A stretch of DNA of 64,000 nucleotides. It comes from Bog-366 sp963722555. GTDB taxonomy: Bacteria > Acidobacteriota > Terriglobia > UBA7540. Both the position numbers and the translations under genes were made by a program. The stretch's first letter is position 1. Each line of letters starts with the position of its first letter. The stretch spans positions 1,364,001 to 1,428,000 of the forward strand of contig CAVRNQ010000007.1 in the NCBI GenBank assembly GCA_963722555.1, written 5' to 3'. The notes below the pieces were generated by a model. The model was given only the letters and a program-made list of their open reading frames with translations, was not told the origin of the DNA and did not search any database. Shown here piece after piece: positions 20,118 to 28,495 of this stretch.

Positions 20118-21548
20118 ATGGGAAACACTCCGAACCAAGCCGAAGGCGCGGGCGCTGCGCAGCCCCAATTGCAGCGCAAGCTGGGAATCTTGAACGCCAC
20201 TTCCATCAACATGTCGAACATGATCGGCATCGGGCCGTTCATCACGGTCCCGCCGATTCTGGCCACGCTGGGCGGACCGCAGGCCCTCATCAGTTGGTTT
20301 GTCGGCGCGCTCGTGGCCATCTGCGATGGCCTGGTGGTTTCGGAGTTGGGCGCCGCCCTGCCGGGCTCGGGAGGAGCTTACGTTTTCCTGCGCGATAGCT
20401 ACGGCCGCGAACGCTGGGGCAAGCTGATGGCCTGGATGTTCATCTGGCAATTCCTCTTCTCCGGCACGCTCGAAATCGCTTCCGGCAGCATCGGCATGGT
20501 CCAGTATCTGAGCTTCATCTGGAAGGATCTGACTCTGCATCCGTGGAGGATCAAGTTTCTGGCCGCCGGGATTTCGGCTCTGGTAATGTTTTCGCTGTAC
20601 CGCAAGATTCAGGATATTGCCAAACTGATGATGATTCTTTGGATCACGACTCTGGCCACGACGGGTTGGGTTATTGTCTCCGGCCTGGCCAGAATGAACC
20701 CTCACCTGGCTTTCGATTTCCCGCCCCACGCCTTCGATTTGAATTGGGCCTTTCTCCTGGGGCTGGGCAATGGCACGATTCTGGTAATCTATAACTACCT
20801 CGGATATAACCAAGTGTGTTATCTGGGCGGAGAGGTCAAGAACCCGGGGAGGACCATCCCTTATGCCGTCATCCTTTCGATTCTGGGGGTGACAGTTATT
20901 GATTTTCTGCTTTCGTTCAGCTTTGTGGCGGTCGTGCCCTGGCGGGAGATGGTGAAGGAAGGAAGCGTCGCTTACAACGCCGTGGCCTCGGTTTTCATGG
21001 GCCAGATTTACGGGCATTGGGCGGCGATCGCGATTTCAGTCATGATTCTCTTCACGGCGTTCGCCTCGGTTTTCGCGCTCATGCTTGGATATTCACGCGT
21101 CCCCTACGCGGCGGCGCTGGACGGCGCTTTCTTCCGCTGGTTCGGGGTTCTGCATCCCCAAGGCGAATTCCCGCACCGTTCGCTGGTGCTGATTGGAGTG
21201 CTCTGCATCATCGCCAGTTTCTTCGGCTTGGTGCAGATCATCACCGCTCTGATTCTGGCCCGCATCCTGGTGGTCTTCATCGGCCAGATCATCGGGCTGT
21301 TCATCATCCACAGATACCGTCACGAGATTAAGTTGCCCTTCAAGATGTGGATCTACCCGATTCCCGCGATCCTGGCGATGATTGGCTGGTTCTACGCGTT
21401 TGTGAGCCCCGCGGGCCAGCCGGGCGGGGGGAGCTATATGATCTATGCTTTCGGGACGATCCTTCTGGGTTTGGTGGCATACTTCATCCTGGCCTACAGA
21501 AAGCGCGATTGGCCGTTTGCCGGGCCTTCCTCCCCGGGGCGGATGTGA
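20118..21548 (+). CDS. APC-superfamily amino acid/polyamine permease
   Basis: A 476-residue polytopic membrane protein with about twelve hydrophobic spans. The first span carries the APC hallmark (SINMSNMIGIGPFITVPPIL) and is followed by LPGSGGAYVFLRDSYG, both typical of amino acid permeases. The C-terminal half has FILAYRKRDWPF after the last span. ATG 20118 is chosen because AGAGGAG precedes it. Substrate is not predictable; proline would be attractive given the proline dehydrogenase 3 kb upstream, but nothing in the sequence proves it. Confidence 0.88.
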   Translation: MGNTPNQAEGAGAAQPQLQRKLGILNATSINMSNMIGIGPFITVPPILATLGGPQALISWFVGALVAICDGLVVSELGAALPGSGGAYVFLRDSYGRERWGKLMAWMFIWQFLFSGTLEIASGSIGMVQYLSFIWKDLTLHPWRIKFLAAGISALVMFSLYRKIQDIAKLMMILWITTLATTGWVIVSGLARMNPHLAFDFPPHAFDLNWAFLLGLGNGTILVIYNYLGYNQVCYLGGEVKNPGRTIPYAVILSILGVTVIDFLLSFSFVAVVPWREMVKEGSVAYNAVASVFMGQIYGHWAAIAISVMILFTAFASVFALMLGYSRVPYAAALDGAFFRWFGVLHPQGEFPHRSLVLIGVLCIIASFFGLVQIITALILARILVVFIGQIIGLFIIHRYRHEIKLPFKMWIYPIPAILAMIGWFYAFVSPAGQPGGGSYMIYAFGTILLGLVAYFILAYRKRDWPFAGPSSPGRM

Positions 21549-21785
21549 TATGCCAGAGAGTGCAGGCAAACTCCAGGGCTTCGAGGGCAACCTCCGCCAA
21601 AACGGTTACATTGCAGGGACTATTTGCTCCTGGAGGCGACAACCGGTAGAATGACACGAGGGACACGGGCCGGAAGAGCGGAGACCACGATCCGGTACCG
21701 CGCGGATGGTGATTTCCGTGCTGAAGCTTCGCCCGACCCGGCCCGGAACTGTGGCAGCGACCGCCTGATGGAAGGTCGGTCGTAT

Positions 21786-22634
21786 ATGGACAGCAACCCC
21801 TTCTCCCACACGGCGAAAGCGCAGGACGTGCCAGCCAGTCCGAGGCGGAGCACCCGGATTGAATTCGTCACGCCGGTATTCCTCTCCGGCCGGGATGCCA
21901 CCGGGCAGCCTTTTCGGGAGCTGACGCAGACCGCGCTTGTAAACCTGCACGGCTGCAGGATGCGCACCTCCTATCGAGTCCTGGTCGGAATGCTCGTCAC
22001 GCTCGAATGTCCCAAGGCCGGTACCATGGGCAAGGCCGTCTGTGTCAAGGTTTGGGATCCCGCGGAGGGGGTAGCCGGCCACGAAATCGCCGTGCAACTT
22101 ATTAAACCGCAGAACATTTGGGGCGTGCCTAACCCGCCCGCCGACTGGGAATCTGTCGCCAAGAGCATGGTGCAGGGGCGCCTGGCGCCCACCGAACATC
22201 CCCCCCGAGCCGTGGCTTCTGCGCCTGCGGCGGTTGTGCCGGTGCGGATGCCCCCTCCGGCAATCTCCACCGTTGACCAGCGGCTGGCCGAGTTTGAGCG
22301 GCGCGCCCAACAACTGGTGGAGTCCGTTCTCGAGATCCTGCGCACTCAGGCCGAGGAACTTACGCGCAGCAGTCTGGAGGAGTTCCGCGCGCAAGTGGAT
22401 GTCCTCATCCGTGATGCCGAGGAGCGGCTGCGCGAGGGCTACCAGCAATCCTATGAAGAGTCCGCGGCTTCGTTGATCGGCCTGCGGGCGGACCTTACGG
22501 AGCAAATGACTTCTCGCAGCGCACAACTGATCCGCTCCGCCGATGAAGCCCTGCGCACCCGCTTTCGCGAGCTGTTTGGCACTCAGAGCAAAGCCGTGCC
22601 CCCCAAGCCCACCGAGCAGGCTTCGCGGAAGTGA
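21786..22634 (+). CDS. PilZ-like domain protein with long coiled coil
   Basis: A 282-residue cytoplasmic protein. Residues about 18-115 look like a divergent PilZ domain (RRSTRIEFVTPVFLSGRDA; TALVNLHGCRMRTSYRV; GHEIAVQLIKP), followed by a Pro/Ala-rich linker and a long charged helix (DQRLAEFERRAQQLVESVLE onward) that should form a coiled coil of over 100 residues. PilZ domains often bind cyclic-di-GMP; here the RxxxR and D/NxSxxG motifs are imperfect (RRSTR present, NLHGC in the second), so ligand binding is uncertain. Several earlier in-frame starts exist; 21786 fits the domain boundary. Confidence 0.6.
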   Translation: MDSNPFSHTAKAQDVPASPRRSTRIEFVTPVFLSGRDATGQPFRELTQTALVNLHGCRMRTSYRVLVGMLVTLECPKAGTMGKAVCVKVWDPAEGVAGHEIAVQLIKPQNIWGVPNPPADWESVAKSMVQGRLAPTEHPPRAVASAPAAVVPVRMPPPAISTVDQRLAEFERRAQQLVESVLEILRTQAEELTRSSLEEFRAQVDVLIRDAEERLREGYQQSYEESAASLIGLRADLTEQMTSRSAQLIRSADEALRTRFRELFGTQSKAVPPKPTEQASRK

Positions 22635-22770
22635 CCTGCCTCCACCCCCCGGGAGTCTGTGTGACAACGTGCCTTTATGGGCTGGTGCGGCTGCGGGAAA
22701 ACGCTTCCCTGCTCTCATTCTGAGCCCTTCGCTGTCATTCTGAGCGAAGCGAAGAATCTCGCCCTGCGTC

Positions 22771-22923
22771 AATACTGTTCACATGAGGGGTTTCGGCTTT
22801 TCAATTTGCACCTGGGTGACCCCCTCACCCGTCCCGCCCCGGCTGGTGAAAACGCCGGCGGCGGGCCACCCTCTCCCCCAAGGGGGAGAGGGTGGCCGAC
22901 GAAGGAGGCCGGGTGAGGGGGTC
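22771..22923. repeat. Dispersed repeat family C copy
   Basis: Begins AATACTGTTCACATGAGGGG, continues with TTTCGGCTTTTCAATTTGC and CTGGGTGACCCCCTCACCCG, and ends in GGCCGGGTGAGGGGGTC. The same modules appear in inverse order at 28302-28468, where both terminal inverted repeats are intact; here the right end is missing. Confidence 0.65.
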
Positions 22924-23143
22924 ATTCCCTTTACCCTGGAGCGACTGCGCCACATTGCTTTCTGCGCTCGCGTTAGTACCCTGTTGAATGCGACTTAGTA
23001 TCAGAATGACATCGCTACCCCCCTAGCTTTGGGACGCGTCCCTCAGGCGCCCTCGCATCTTGTACGCCAAGTTGCGCACCTTCTTTGCTATAATGAAAAA
23101 GTTGAGGGAGAGGGCGCCATGTTTCCAGTAGGGTGCGAATAAA

Positions 23144-23163
23144 CTGTAGCGGCTCCGCTACAG
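23144..23163. repeat. Minimal GTAGC palindrome
   Basis: CTGTAGCGG and CCGCTACAG form a perfect 9-bp stem around CT. It has the edge sequence of the GTAGC hairpin family with the shortest stem seen in the window. Confidence 0.6.
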
Positions 23164-23459
23164 GGGGGTGCGGCGCTCGCATCGCAGGCATGGGCCTGGG
23201 GGCGATCCCGCGGTGACGGGATGGCGGCTGCATCGGTAGGCACGAGTTCTTAATCGCCCTGCCCGTTGGCATTGTCAACATCCGGCCGGTGCTTATTTGC
23301 GGACGGTGGGTTCTTGCCCTGTTTTGTCCCTTTCCCTGACATTTGCGCCGCAGCGGGGGCACCGCTCGGCCAAATCTAAGTGGCTTGCCCCGGGCCCTTG
23401 GAGAAGGGAGCAAGTCCCAATCTGAATCCGGTTTCAAAGGGTGACTGCAGAGGGATCCG

Positions 23460-25304
23460 ATGGCAACTACGCACGTTGAGCCGAAAGAAGCGACATCACC
23501 TGCGGGCCAAGCCCGCAGTGTGAACGATCTCAGCATTCAGGTGGCGACGGTGAACGGCTCCGGCAGCCAGACAGCCAACCTGGTTCTGCTGCGAGCGATT
23601 TTCCAAATGGGAATCCCCGTCTCAGGGAAGAACCTCTTCCCCTCCAACATCGCCGGCCTTCCTACCTGGTTTACGATCCGGGCTTCCAAGCAAGGCTACG
23701 TCGCTCGCCGCAAGGATAGCGAATTCCTGGTGGCGATGAACCCCGAGACCGCCGAGGAAGATGTGCTGAGCCTCCGGCCCGGCGCGGCGTGCGTCTATGA
23801 CGAGCGGCTGAATTTGAAGCGGCTGCGCGATGACGTGGTTTTCTATCCCGTTCCTTTTGATCCGCTGGTGACACCGATTTGCCCGGATGTCCGCCTGCGC
23901 AAGCTGGTTCGGAACATGATTTACGACGGCGTGCTGGCCAAGTTATTGGGCATCGACATGGAGGAGATCCACAAGGCACTCCAGAAGCAGTTCCAGAGAA
24001 AGGCCAAAGCTGCGGAACTCAACTGGAACGCCGCGCGCGCGGGCTTCGAGTTTGCCGAGAAGAACCTGGCGAAAGCGGATCACTACTTCCTGGAGCGCCT
24101 GAACTCGACGCAGGGCAAGATTCTGATTGAAGGCAACCAGGCGGCGGCCCTTGGTTCGATGTTTGCGGGTGTTACGGTGGTGACCTGGTACCCGATTACG
24201 CCGTCCTCCACGGTCTGCGAAACCCTCATCGAGTACATGAAACGCTACCGTATCGACAAGGTGACGGGGAAGGCGACTTTTGCCATTGTGCAGGCCGAAG
24301 ATGAACTGGCGGCGTTGGGCATGGCGCTGGGCGCAGGCTGGGCCGGCGCGCGCTCCATGACGGCCACCTCCGGGCCGGGTATTTCCCTGATGGCGGAATT
24401 CACAGGTTTTGGTTATTACGCGGAAATCCCCGCCGTCATTTTCGATGTCCAGCGCCTGGGGCCCTCCACGGGCCTGCCCACCCGCACCGCCCAAGGCGAC
24501 ATCCTCTCCACGGCCCTTCTTTCCCACGGCGACACCAAGCACCCGATGCTGCTGCCTTGCTCCGTCAGCGAAATCTTCACGATGGCCATTGACGCTTTCG
24601 ACCTCGCGGAAGAACTGCAGACGCCCGTTTTCGTCATGTGCGACCTCGACTTGGGAATGAACACCTGGATGTCAGACCCCTTCCCGTATCCGACCAAGCC
24701 CATGGCGCGCGGCAAAGTGCTGAGCGCCGAGGAAGTGCGGCGGAGGGGCGGCTTCGAACGTTACAAGGATGTGGATGGTGACGGTATTGGCTACCGCACG
24801 CTTCCGGGCACGCCGGAACCCCTCGCTGGGTGGTTCGCGCGCGGCAGCGGACACAACGAGAAGGCCATCTACAGCGAGCGCCCCGAGGTCTACGTGAACA
24901 ACGTTGACCGGCTGGATCACAAGTTCAAGACCGCGCGCCAGAAGGTGCCGGGCCCGGTCGTTACGGAATCCGCGAAGCAGGAGGTGGGCATCATTGCTTA
25001 CGGCACCAGCCACTGGGCCATTGAGGAGAGCCTCGACGAGTTACGACGCGACCACGAGATCGACGCCAGCTATTGCCGCCTGCGGGCTTTCCCCTTCGCC
25101 CGTGAGGTTCATGATTTCATTCACCGGCACCAGCGTGTGTACGTCGTCGATCAGAACCGCGATGCCCAGATGCTGGGCCTGCTGCGGCTGGAATGTGATG
25201 CGGACGAAATCTCCAAGCTCCGCAGTATCCGCCACTACAATGGCTTGTCCCTCGACGCGCTCACCGTTACCCGCGAAATCGCTTCCCAGGAGGCTACGAA
25301 TTAG
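23460..25304 (+). CDS. korA: 2-oxoacid:ferredoxin oxidoreductase, fused gamma-alpha subunit
   Basis: A 614-residue subunit with the gamma domain at the N-terminus (roughly 20-200; NGSGSQTANLVLLRAIFQMG) joined to the alpha domain (from GNQAAALGSMFAGVTVVTWY, with YPITPSST, GPGISLMAEF and the C-terminal transketolase-like part ending KLRSIRHYNGLSLDAL). It partners with the beta subunit encoded 1 base downstream. The complex oxidatively decarboxylates a 2-oxoacid with CoA and ferredoxin. The gamma-alpha fusion is usual for 2-oxoglutarate oxidoreductases of aerobes, hence the symbol, but pyruvate is not excluded. GAGGG precedes the ATG. Confidence 0.88.
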   Translation: MATTHVEPKEATSPAGQARSVNDLSIQVATVNGSGSQTANLVLLRAIFQMGIPVSGKNLFPSNIAGLPTWFTIRASKQGYVARRKDSEFLVAMNPETAEEDVLSLRPGAACVYDERLNLKRLRDDVVFYPVPFDPLVTPICPDVRLRKLVRNMIYDGVLAKLLGIDMEEIHKALQKQFQRKAKAAELNWNAARAGFEFAEKNLAKADHYFLERLNSTQGKILIEGNQAAALGSMFAGVTVVTWYPITPSSTVCETLIEYMKRYRIDKVTGKATFAIVQAEDELAALGMALGAGWAGARSMTATSGPGISLMAEFTGFGYYAEIPAVIFDVQRLGPSTGLPTRTAQGDILSTALLSHGDTKHPMLLPCSVSEIFTMAIDAFDLAEELQTPVFVMCDLDLGMNTWMSDPFPYPTKPMARGKVLSAEEVRRRGGFERYKDVDGDGIGYRTLPGTPEPLAGWFARGSGHNEKAIYSERPEVYVNNVDRLDHKFKTARQKVPGPVVTESAKQEVGIIAYGTSHWAIEESLDELRRDHEIDASYCRLRAFPFAREVHDFIHRHQRVYVVDQNRDAQMLGLLRLECDADEISKLRSIRHYNGLSLDALTVTREIASQEATN

Positions 25305-25305
25305 T

Positions 25306-26355
25306 ATGGCAACAACCACGGTTCCCCCTGCGCCGTCCCCCAAGACCAACCGCATTGGCCTGGAAATGGCTCAATACAAGGGCAACAAGAGCACCCTATG
25401 TGCGGGTTGCGGCCACAACGCGATCTCCGAGCGCATTATTGAAGCCTGCTTCGAGATGGGCGTTGAACCCCATCGCGTCGCCAAGCTTTCCGGGATCGGC
25501 TGCTCCTCGAAAAGCCCGGCCTACTTTCTGAACACCGCCTATGGTGTAAACGCCGTCCACGGGCGCATGCCTTCCGTGGCCACGGGCGCCCTGTTGGCCA
25601 ACCGCCACCTGATCGCGATGGGCGTAAGTGGCGACGGCGACAGCGCCTCCATTGGCATCGGCCAGTTCGTGCATTTGATGCGGCGCAACCTCCCCATCAT
25701 TTACATCATCGAGGACAACGGCGTGTATGGCCTCACCAAGGGGCAATTCTCCGCCACCGCGGATGTCGGCTCCAAGCTCAAGACCGGAGTCGTCAACGAC
25801 CTGCCGGCCATCGATACCTGTGCGCTGGCCATCCAGCTCGGCGCCACCTATGTCGCCCGGTCGTTTTCCGGCGACAAACGGCAATTGCTGGCCCTCCTCA
25901 AAGGCGCGCTCGCCCATCACGGCACCTCCATGCTCGACGTCATCTCTCCCTGTGTCACCTTCAACGATCATGAAGGCTCCACAAAGTCTTACAGCTACGT
26001 GAAGGATCACGATGAGCCGATTTCGGAGGTAAGCTTTGTTCCGTTCTTCGAGGACATTTCCGTGGAGTATGATCCGGGGACGACAACGGATATCACTCTG
26101 CACGACGGCTCGCACATCCTGCTCCGCAAGCTCTCAACCGACTATGACCCCACCCAAAGGGGCGAAGCCCTGCGCGCGCTCATCGAGTCTCATGAAAAGG
26201 GCGAGATCGTGACCGGGCTCTTCTTCGTGGACACGCAACGGCCAAGTTTCATTGACTTGTTGAATGTCGTAGAGGAGCCGCTGGCCACCCTGCCGGAATC
26301 CGCCGTGCGCCCTCCCAAGGAAGTCCTGGACCAGGTGATGCAGTCACTCATGTGA
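25306..26355 (+). CDS. korB: 2-oxoacid:ferredoxin oxidoreductase beta subunit
   Basis: A 349-residue thiamine-diphosphate subunit. LCAGCGHNAI gives cysteines 32 and 35, and a third is C66 in SGIGCSSKSP; with a later cysteine in VISPCVTFND they match the set that binds the catalytic-site 4Fe-4S cluster. The TPP/Mg motif is GVSGDGDSASIG followed by NG in EDNGVYGLTKGQ. The start is fixed by tight coupling: ATG at 25306 follows the korA stop by one base, and AGGAGG lies inside the korA end. No separate delta ferredoxin subunit is present. Confidence 0.92.
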   Translation: MATTTVPPAPSPKTNRIGLEMAQYKGNKSTLCAGCGHNAISERIIEACFEMGVEPHRVAKLSGIGCSSKSPAYFLNTAYGVNAVHGRMPSVATGALLANRHLIAMGVSGDGDSASIGIGQFVHLMRRNLPIIYIIEDNGVYGLTKGQFSATADVGSKLKTGVVNDLPAIDTCALAIQLGATYVARSFSGDKRQLLALLKGALAHHGTSMLDVISPCVTFNDHEGSTKSYSYVKDHDEPISEVSFVPFFEDISVEYDPGTTTDITLHDGSHILLRKLSTDYDPTQRGEALRALIESHEKGEIVTGLFFVDTQRPSFIDLLNVVEEPLATLPESAVRPPKEVLDQVMQSLM

Positions 26356-26429
26356 GGCAGGGTTACCCTTTTACTGCAACTTCTTCACAATCGGGAGCAG
26401 GCTGGGGGAGACGCGTTTTGCTTCGCCAC

Positions 26430-26567
26430 ATCTAATCACCAACCCTCTCCCCGTCTAAACACCAGCCCTCTCCCCTCGCGGGAAAGGGTGACCCGCTGCC
26501 GGCGTTCTCATCAGCCGGAGCGGGCGGGGGGCCCCGAGCACCGGGGGTGAGGGGGCCGCGCCGCCGC
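26430..26567. repeat. GC-rich dispersed repeat (family C core)
   Basis: Paired CCCTCTCCCC segments followed by GACCCGCTGCCGGCGTTCTC and AGCCGGAGCGGGCGGGGG. The core is shared with 22840-22923, 28345-28432 and 54364-54496. It fills the gap between korB and the convergent exported protein. Confidence 0.6.
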
Positions 26568-27752
26568 TCATTTCTTCTCGCACTCAAATCCCAGCTTAAA
26601 GCCGTCCACGCCTTTCCCTGGCGCAACGTCCGGGTGCTCCTGCTGGTTGCGGCAGCCCCGGCGTTTCAGCGTCACGAAATTGCGGCCGGGGATCAATTCC
26701 ATCACGGCCATGCCATCCTCGCCAGTCGCGGCCTTGACGTCATCGAGCACTGGCCCGTTCGACCAGGTGGCATCGAGCGTAACCTTTTCGGCCGGCTGTC
26801 CGGAGGCGGTGACCACCTTGAACAGTACGGGCTTGTGCAACACCTTCTGCGCTTCGTAGATCTCCGGCGGATACAGGACGAGATCGGTGCCCACCCGGGG
26901 TGCGGCGGAGGTCAGTTCCACGTGATGGAATACCCCTGTGTCCTCATTTGCCGCGTCGTTCCGGGCCGTGACCCAGTAGAGACCGAGCGGCAGTCGCTCA
27001 AAGAGGAATTTCCCGTCCGGGCCGGTGATCTGCTGGTCGATAAGCCGTTCCTGCTCGTTGACGAGTGAAACGCGTACCGCCGTGCGCGGTTGCAGGTCCC
27101 CCCCGACCGCTGCTCCCTCCACTGTTCCAACCGCGTCGGCAGCGGCCGGGCGCAGTTCGATGGCCAGGGTGTTGCTGGTTACTTCGCCCTGCCAAAGCCG
27201 CGCGCCCAGGTTGCGCTCAAATTCGGCGGCATTGGAAAAGCTGGCGCCATAGACCACGGCTAACGCGTAAGCTCCCCAGACGGCTTTCTGCCCCTCCGCC
27301 CGGGCCGGCCGCAATCGCAGGGTTACCTTTTCTTCGTAGTCGTCGCCCGCGGCCAGCTTCACGAGTTTGGGTTTTGGCAGACCGACATAATCGAGCGCCA
27401 CTCCTTCCGCAGGGGAAATCGCGGCCTCGGCGGCCCTGGCATCCACGGGCTGGAGTTTGACCTCCAGGGTCGATCCGCCCGAGGTCTCTGCCGGGCGGTT
27501 CTCGTCATAAACGCGCTCGACCGGCTGCTCCTTGGCGCGTGCACGCCGGTAGAGCCAGAGCGTGCGCTCGGAGGCGTTATGAAGCTGCAGCGTGATGCGT
27601 GCGGGGTAGGGTTCAGTAACCGCCTGCTGCTCGATGGAGATCAGCAATTTCATTTCGGGCGGGTTGGTCTGGCCCTTGGCTGGCTCGACCGGCAGGAGCC
27701 ACGAAACTCCAGCCAAGCCAACCATCACAATTCGTCGGCATCTTGCCTGCAT
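26568..27752 (-). CDS. Exported protein with carboxypeptidase-regulatory-like domains
   Basis: A 394-residue protein with a signal peptide (RRIVMVGLAGVSWLLPVEPA, cleavage probably after AKG). The middle and C-terminal parts are beta-rich. The segment VRVSLVNEQERLIDQQITGP followed by DGKFLFERLPLGLYWVTA is a typical carboxypeptidase-regulatory/SpaA-like immunoglobulin fold; a second such unit ends the protein (GEDGMAVMELIPGRNFVTL). Start 27752 is chosen for its GAGGG eight bases upstream, though ATG 27758 is close. These folds are common in Acidobacteriota surface proteins. Function unknown. Confidence 0.7.
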   Translation of the reverse strand: MQARCRRIVMVGLAGVSWLLPVEPAKGQTNPPEMKLLISIEQQAVTEPYPARITLQLHNASERTLWLYRRARAKEQPVERVYDENRPAETSGGSTLEVKLQPVDARAAEAAISPAEGVALDYVGLPKPKLVKLAAGDDYEEKVTLRLRPARAEGQKAVWGAYALAVVYGASFSNAAEFERNLGARLWQGEVTSNTLAIELRPAAADAVGTVEGAAVGGDLQPRTAVRVSLVNEQERLIDQQITGPDGKFLFERLPLGLYWVTARNDAANEDTGVFHHVELTSAAPRVGTDLVLYPPEIYEAQKVLHKPVLFKVVTASGQPAEKVTLDATWSNGPVLDDVKAATGEDGMAVMELIPGRNFVTLKRRGCRNQQEHPDVAPGKGVDGFKLGFECEKK

Positions 27753-27795
27753 TTCCATTGCCCTCAAACCTGCCTACTCATCATAACTCGTAAGT

Positions 27796-27811
27796 GCTAT
27801 ACTTGTATAGC
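27796..27811. promoter_or_regulatory. Palindromic operator of the RelBE-type pair
   Basis: GCTATAC and GTATAGC form a perfect 7-bp inverted repeat separated by TT, ending 9 bases before the antitoxin ATG. The position between promoter and ribosome binding site (GAGGTGG) is where ribbon-helix-helix antitoxins usually bind to repress their own operon. It also contains TATACT-like -10 sequence. Confidence 0.7.
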
Positions 27812-27820
27812 GAGGTGGTT

Positions 27821-28045
27821 ATGCTGGCGATTCGACTTCCGCAGTCCATTGAAAAACGCCTGGAGAGGCTGGCCCGGCGTACCGGACGCACGAAGACCTT
27901 CTATGTTCGTGAAGCCCTCCTGGAGCACCTGGAAGATATCGAGGACATGTATCTGGCCGAAGGTGCGCTGGAACGCATCCGCGCCGGCGAGGCCGAGACC
28001 ATCCCCCTGAAAGAGGTAATGAAACGTCATGGCCTGGAGCGTTGA
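27821..28045 (+). CDS. Ribbon-helix-helix antitoxin (RelB-like)
   Basis: A 74-residue protein. The start MLAIRLPQSIEKRLERLARR followed by GRTKTFYVREALLEHLEDI is a ribbon-helix-helix DNA-binding domain, and the acidic C-terminal half would wrap the toxin. The ATG at 27821 follows GAGGTGG; the adjacent palindrome is its probable operator. The toxin gene overlaps its 3' end by 17 bases, so the two are translationally coupled. The pair would act as a type II toxin-antitoxin module. Confidence 0.88.
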   Translation: MLAIRLPQSIEKRLERLARRTGRTKTFYVREALLEHLEDIEDMYLAEGALERIRAGEAETIPLKEVMKRHGLER

Positions 28046-28298
28046 GCTGTCCGTCGAGGTTGACCGGGCGCTGAGCAAACTCGACGCGCAGCACGCCAAG
28101 CGCATCCTGAAGTTCCTTCACGAACGGGTAGCGAGCCTGGACGATCCGCGCCGCATCGGAAAAGCGTTGCACGGCTCGCGGCGGGGCGAGTTCTGGAAAT
28201 ACCGCGTGGGCGATTACCGGCTCATCTGCAAGATCGAAGACAACCGACTGGTCGTGCTTGTTCTCCGCGTTGGACATCGCAAAGAAATCTACCGCTAG
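28029..28298 (+). CDS. RelE/ParE-family toxin
   Basis: An 89-residue basic protein with the compact RelE fold: SVEVDRALSKLDAQHAKRIL helices, then GKALHGSRRGEFWKYRVGDY and RLICKIEDNRLVVLVLRVGH strands, ending in HRKEIYR. The residues R/K and Y near GDYRLIC and HRKEIY correspond to those that cleave mRNA in the ribosomal A site in RelE members. Unlike the HigB-like and HEPN genes further on, this toxin is intact, and its upstream antitoxin gene overlaps it. Confidence 0.9.
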   Translation: MAWSVELSVEVDRALSKLDAQHAKRILKFLHERVASLDDPRRIGKALHGSRRGEFWKYRVGDYRLICKIEDNRLVVLVLRVGHRKEIYR

Positions 28299-28301
28299 CT
28301 C

Positions 28302-28468
28302 CAGTGCTGTTCACTTATGCCTTGTCGAGTTGATTGGAATCAATTGCCCTCTCCCCTTGCGGGAGAGGGTGGCCCGCTGCCGGCGTTTTCACCAGCCGGA
28401 GCGGGCCGGGTGAGGGGGTCACCCAGAAGCAAATTGAAAAGCCGAAACCCCTTATGTGAACAGCATTG
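28302..28468. repeat. Dispersed repeat family C, complete copy with terminal inverted repeats
   Basis: A 167-bp element. The left end CAGTGCTGTTCACTTATG matches the complement of the right end CTTATGTGAACAGCATTG at 16 of 18 positions. The interior has the GC-rich core (CTTGCGGGAGAGGGTGGCCC) and the AATTGAAAAGCCGAAACCCC segment. It starts 4 bases after the toxin stop. The structure resembles a miniature inverted-repeat element. Confidence 0.7.
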
Positions 28469-28495
28469 GGCTTAACACCGTCCCTGCCCCCGCCA

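Larger units (their letters stand above)
22635..23459. other. 825-base repeat-rich intergenic region
   Basis: No gene is supported. It contains, in order, a one-ended copy of repeat family B (22682-22763, with TGTCATTCTGAGCGAAGCG), a copy of repeat family C (22771-22923), the TTAGTACCCTGTTGAAT/ACTTAGTATCA repeat (22958-23006) and a 20-bp perfect palindrome at 23144-23163. The last 250 bases before korA show no recognisable element. Confidence 0.6.

Noticed and set aside
23015..23536. A 173-codon minus-strand frame upstream of korA
   Set aside because: It spans repeats, is Pro/Arg-rich and overlaps the korA start on the other strand; no evidence of coding.
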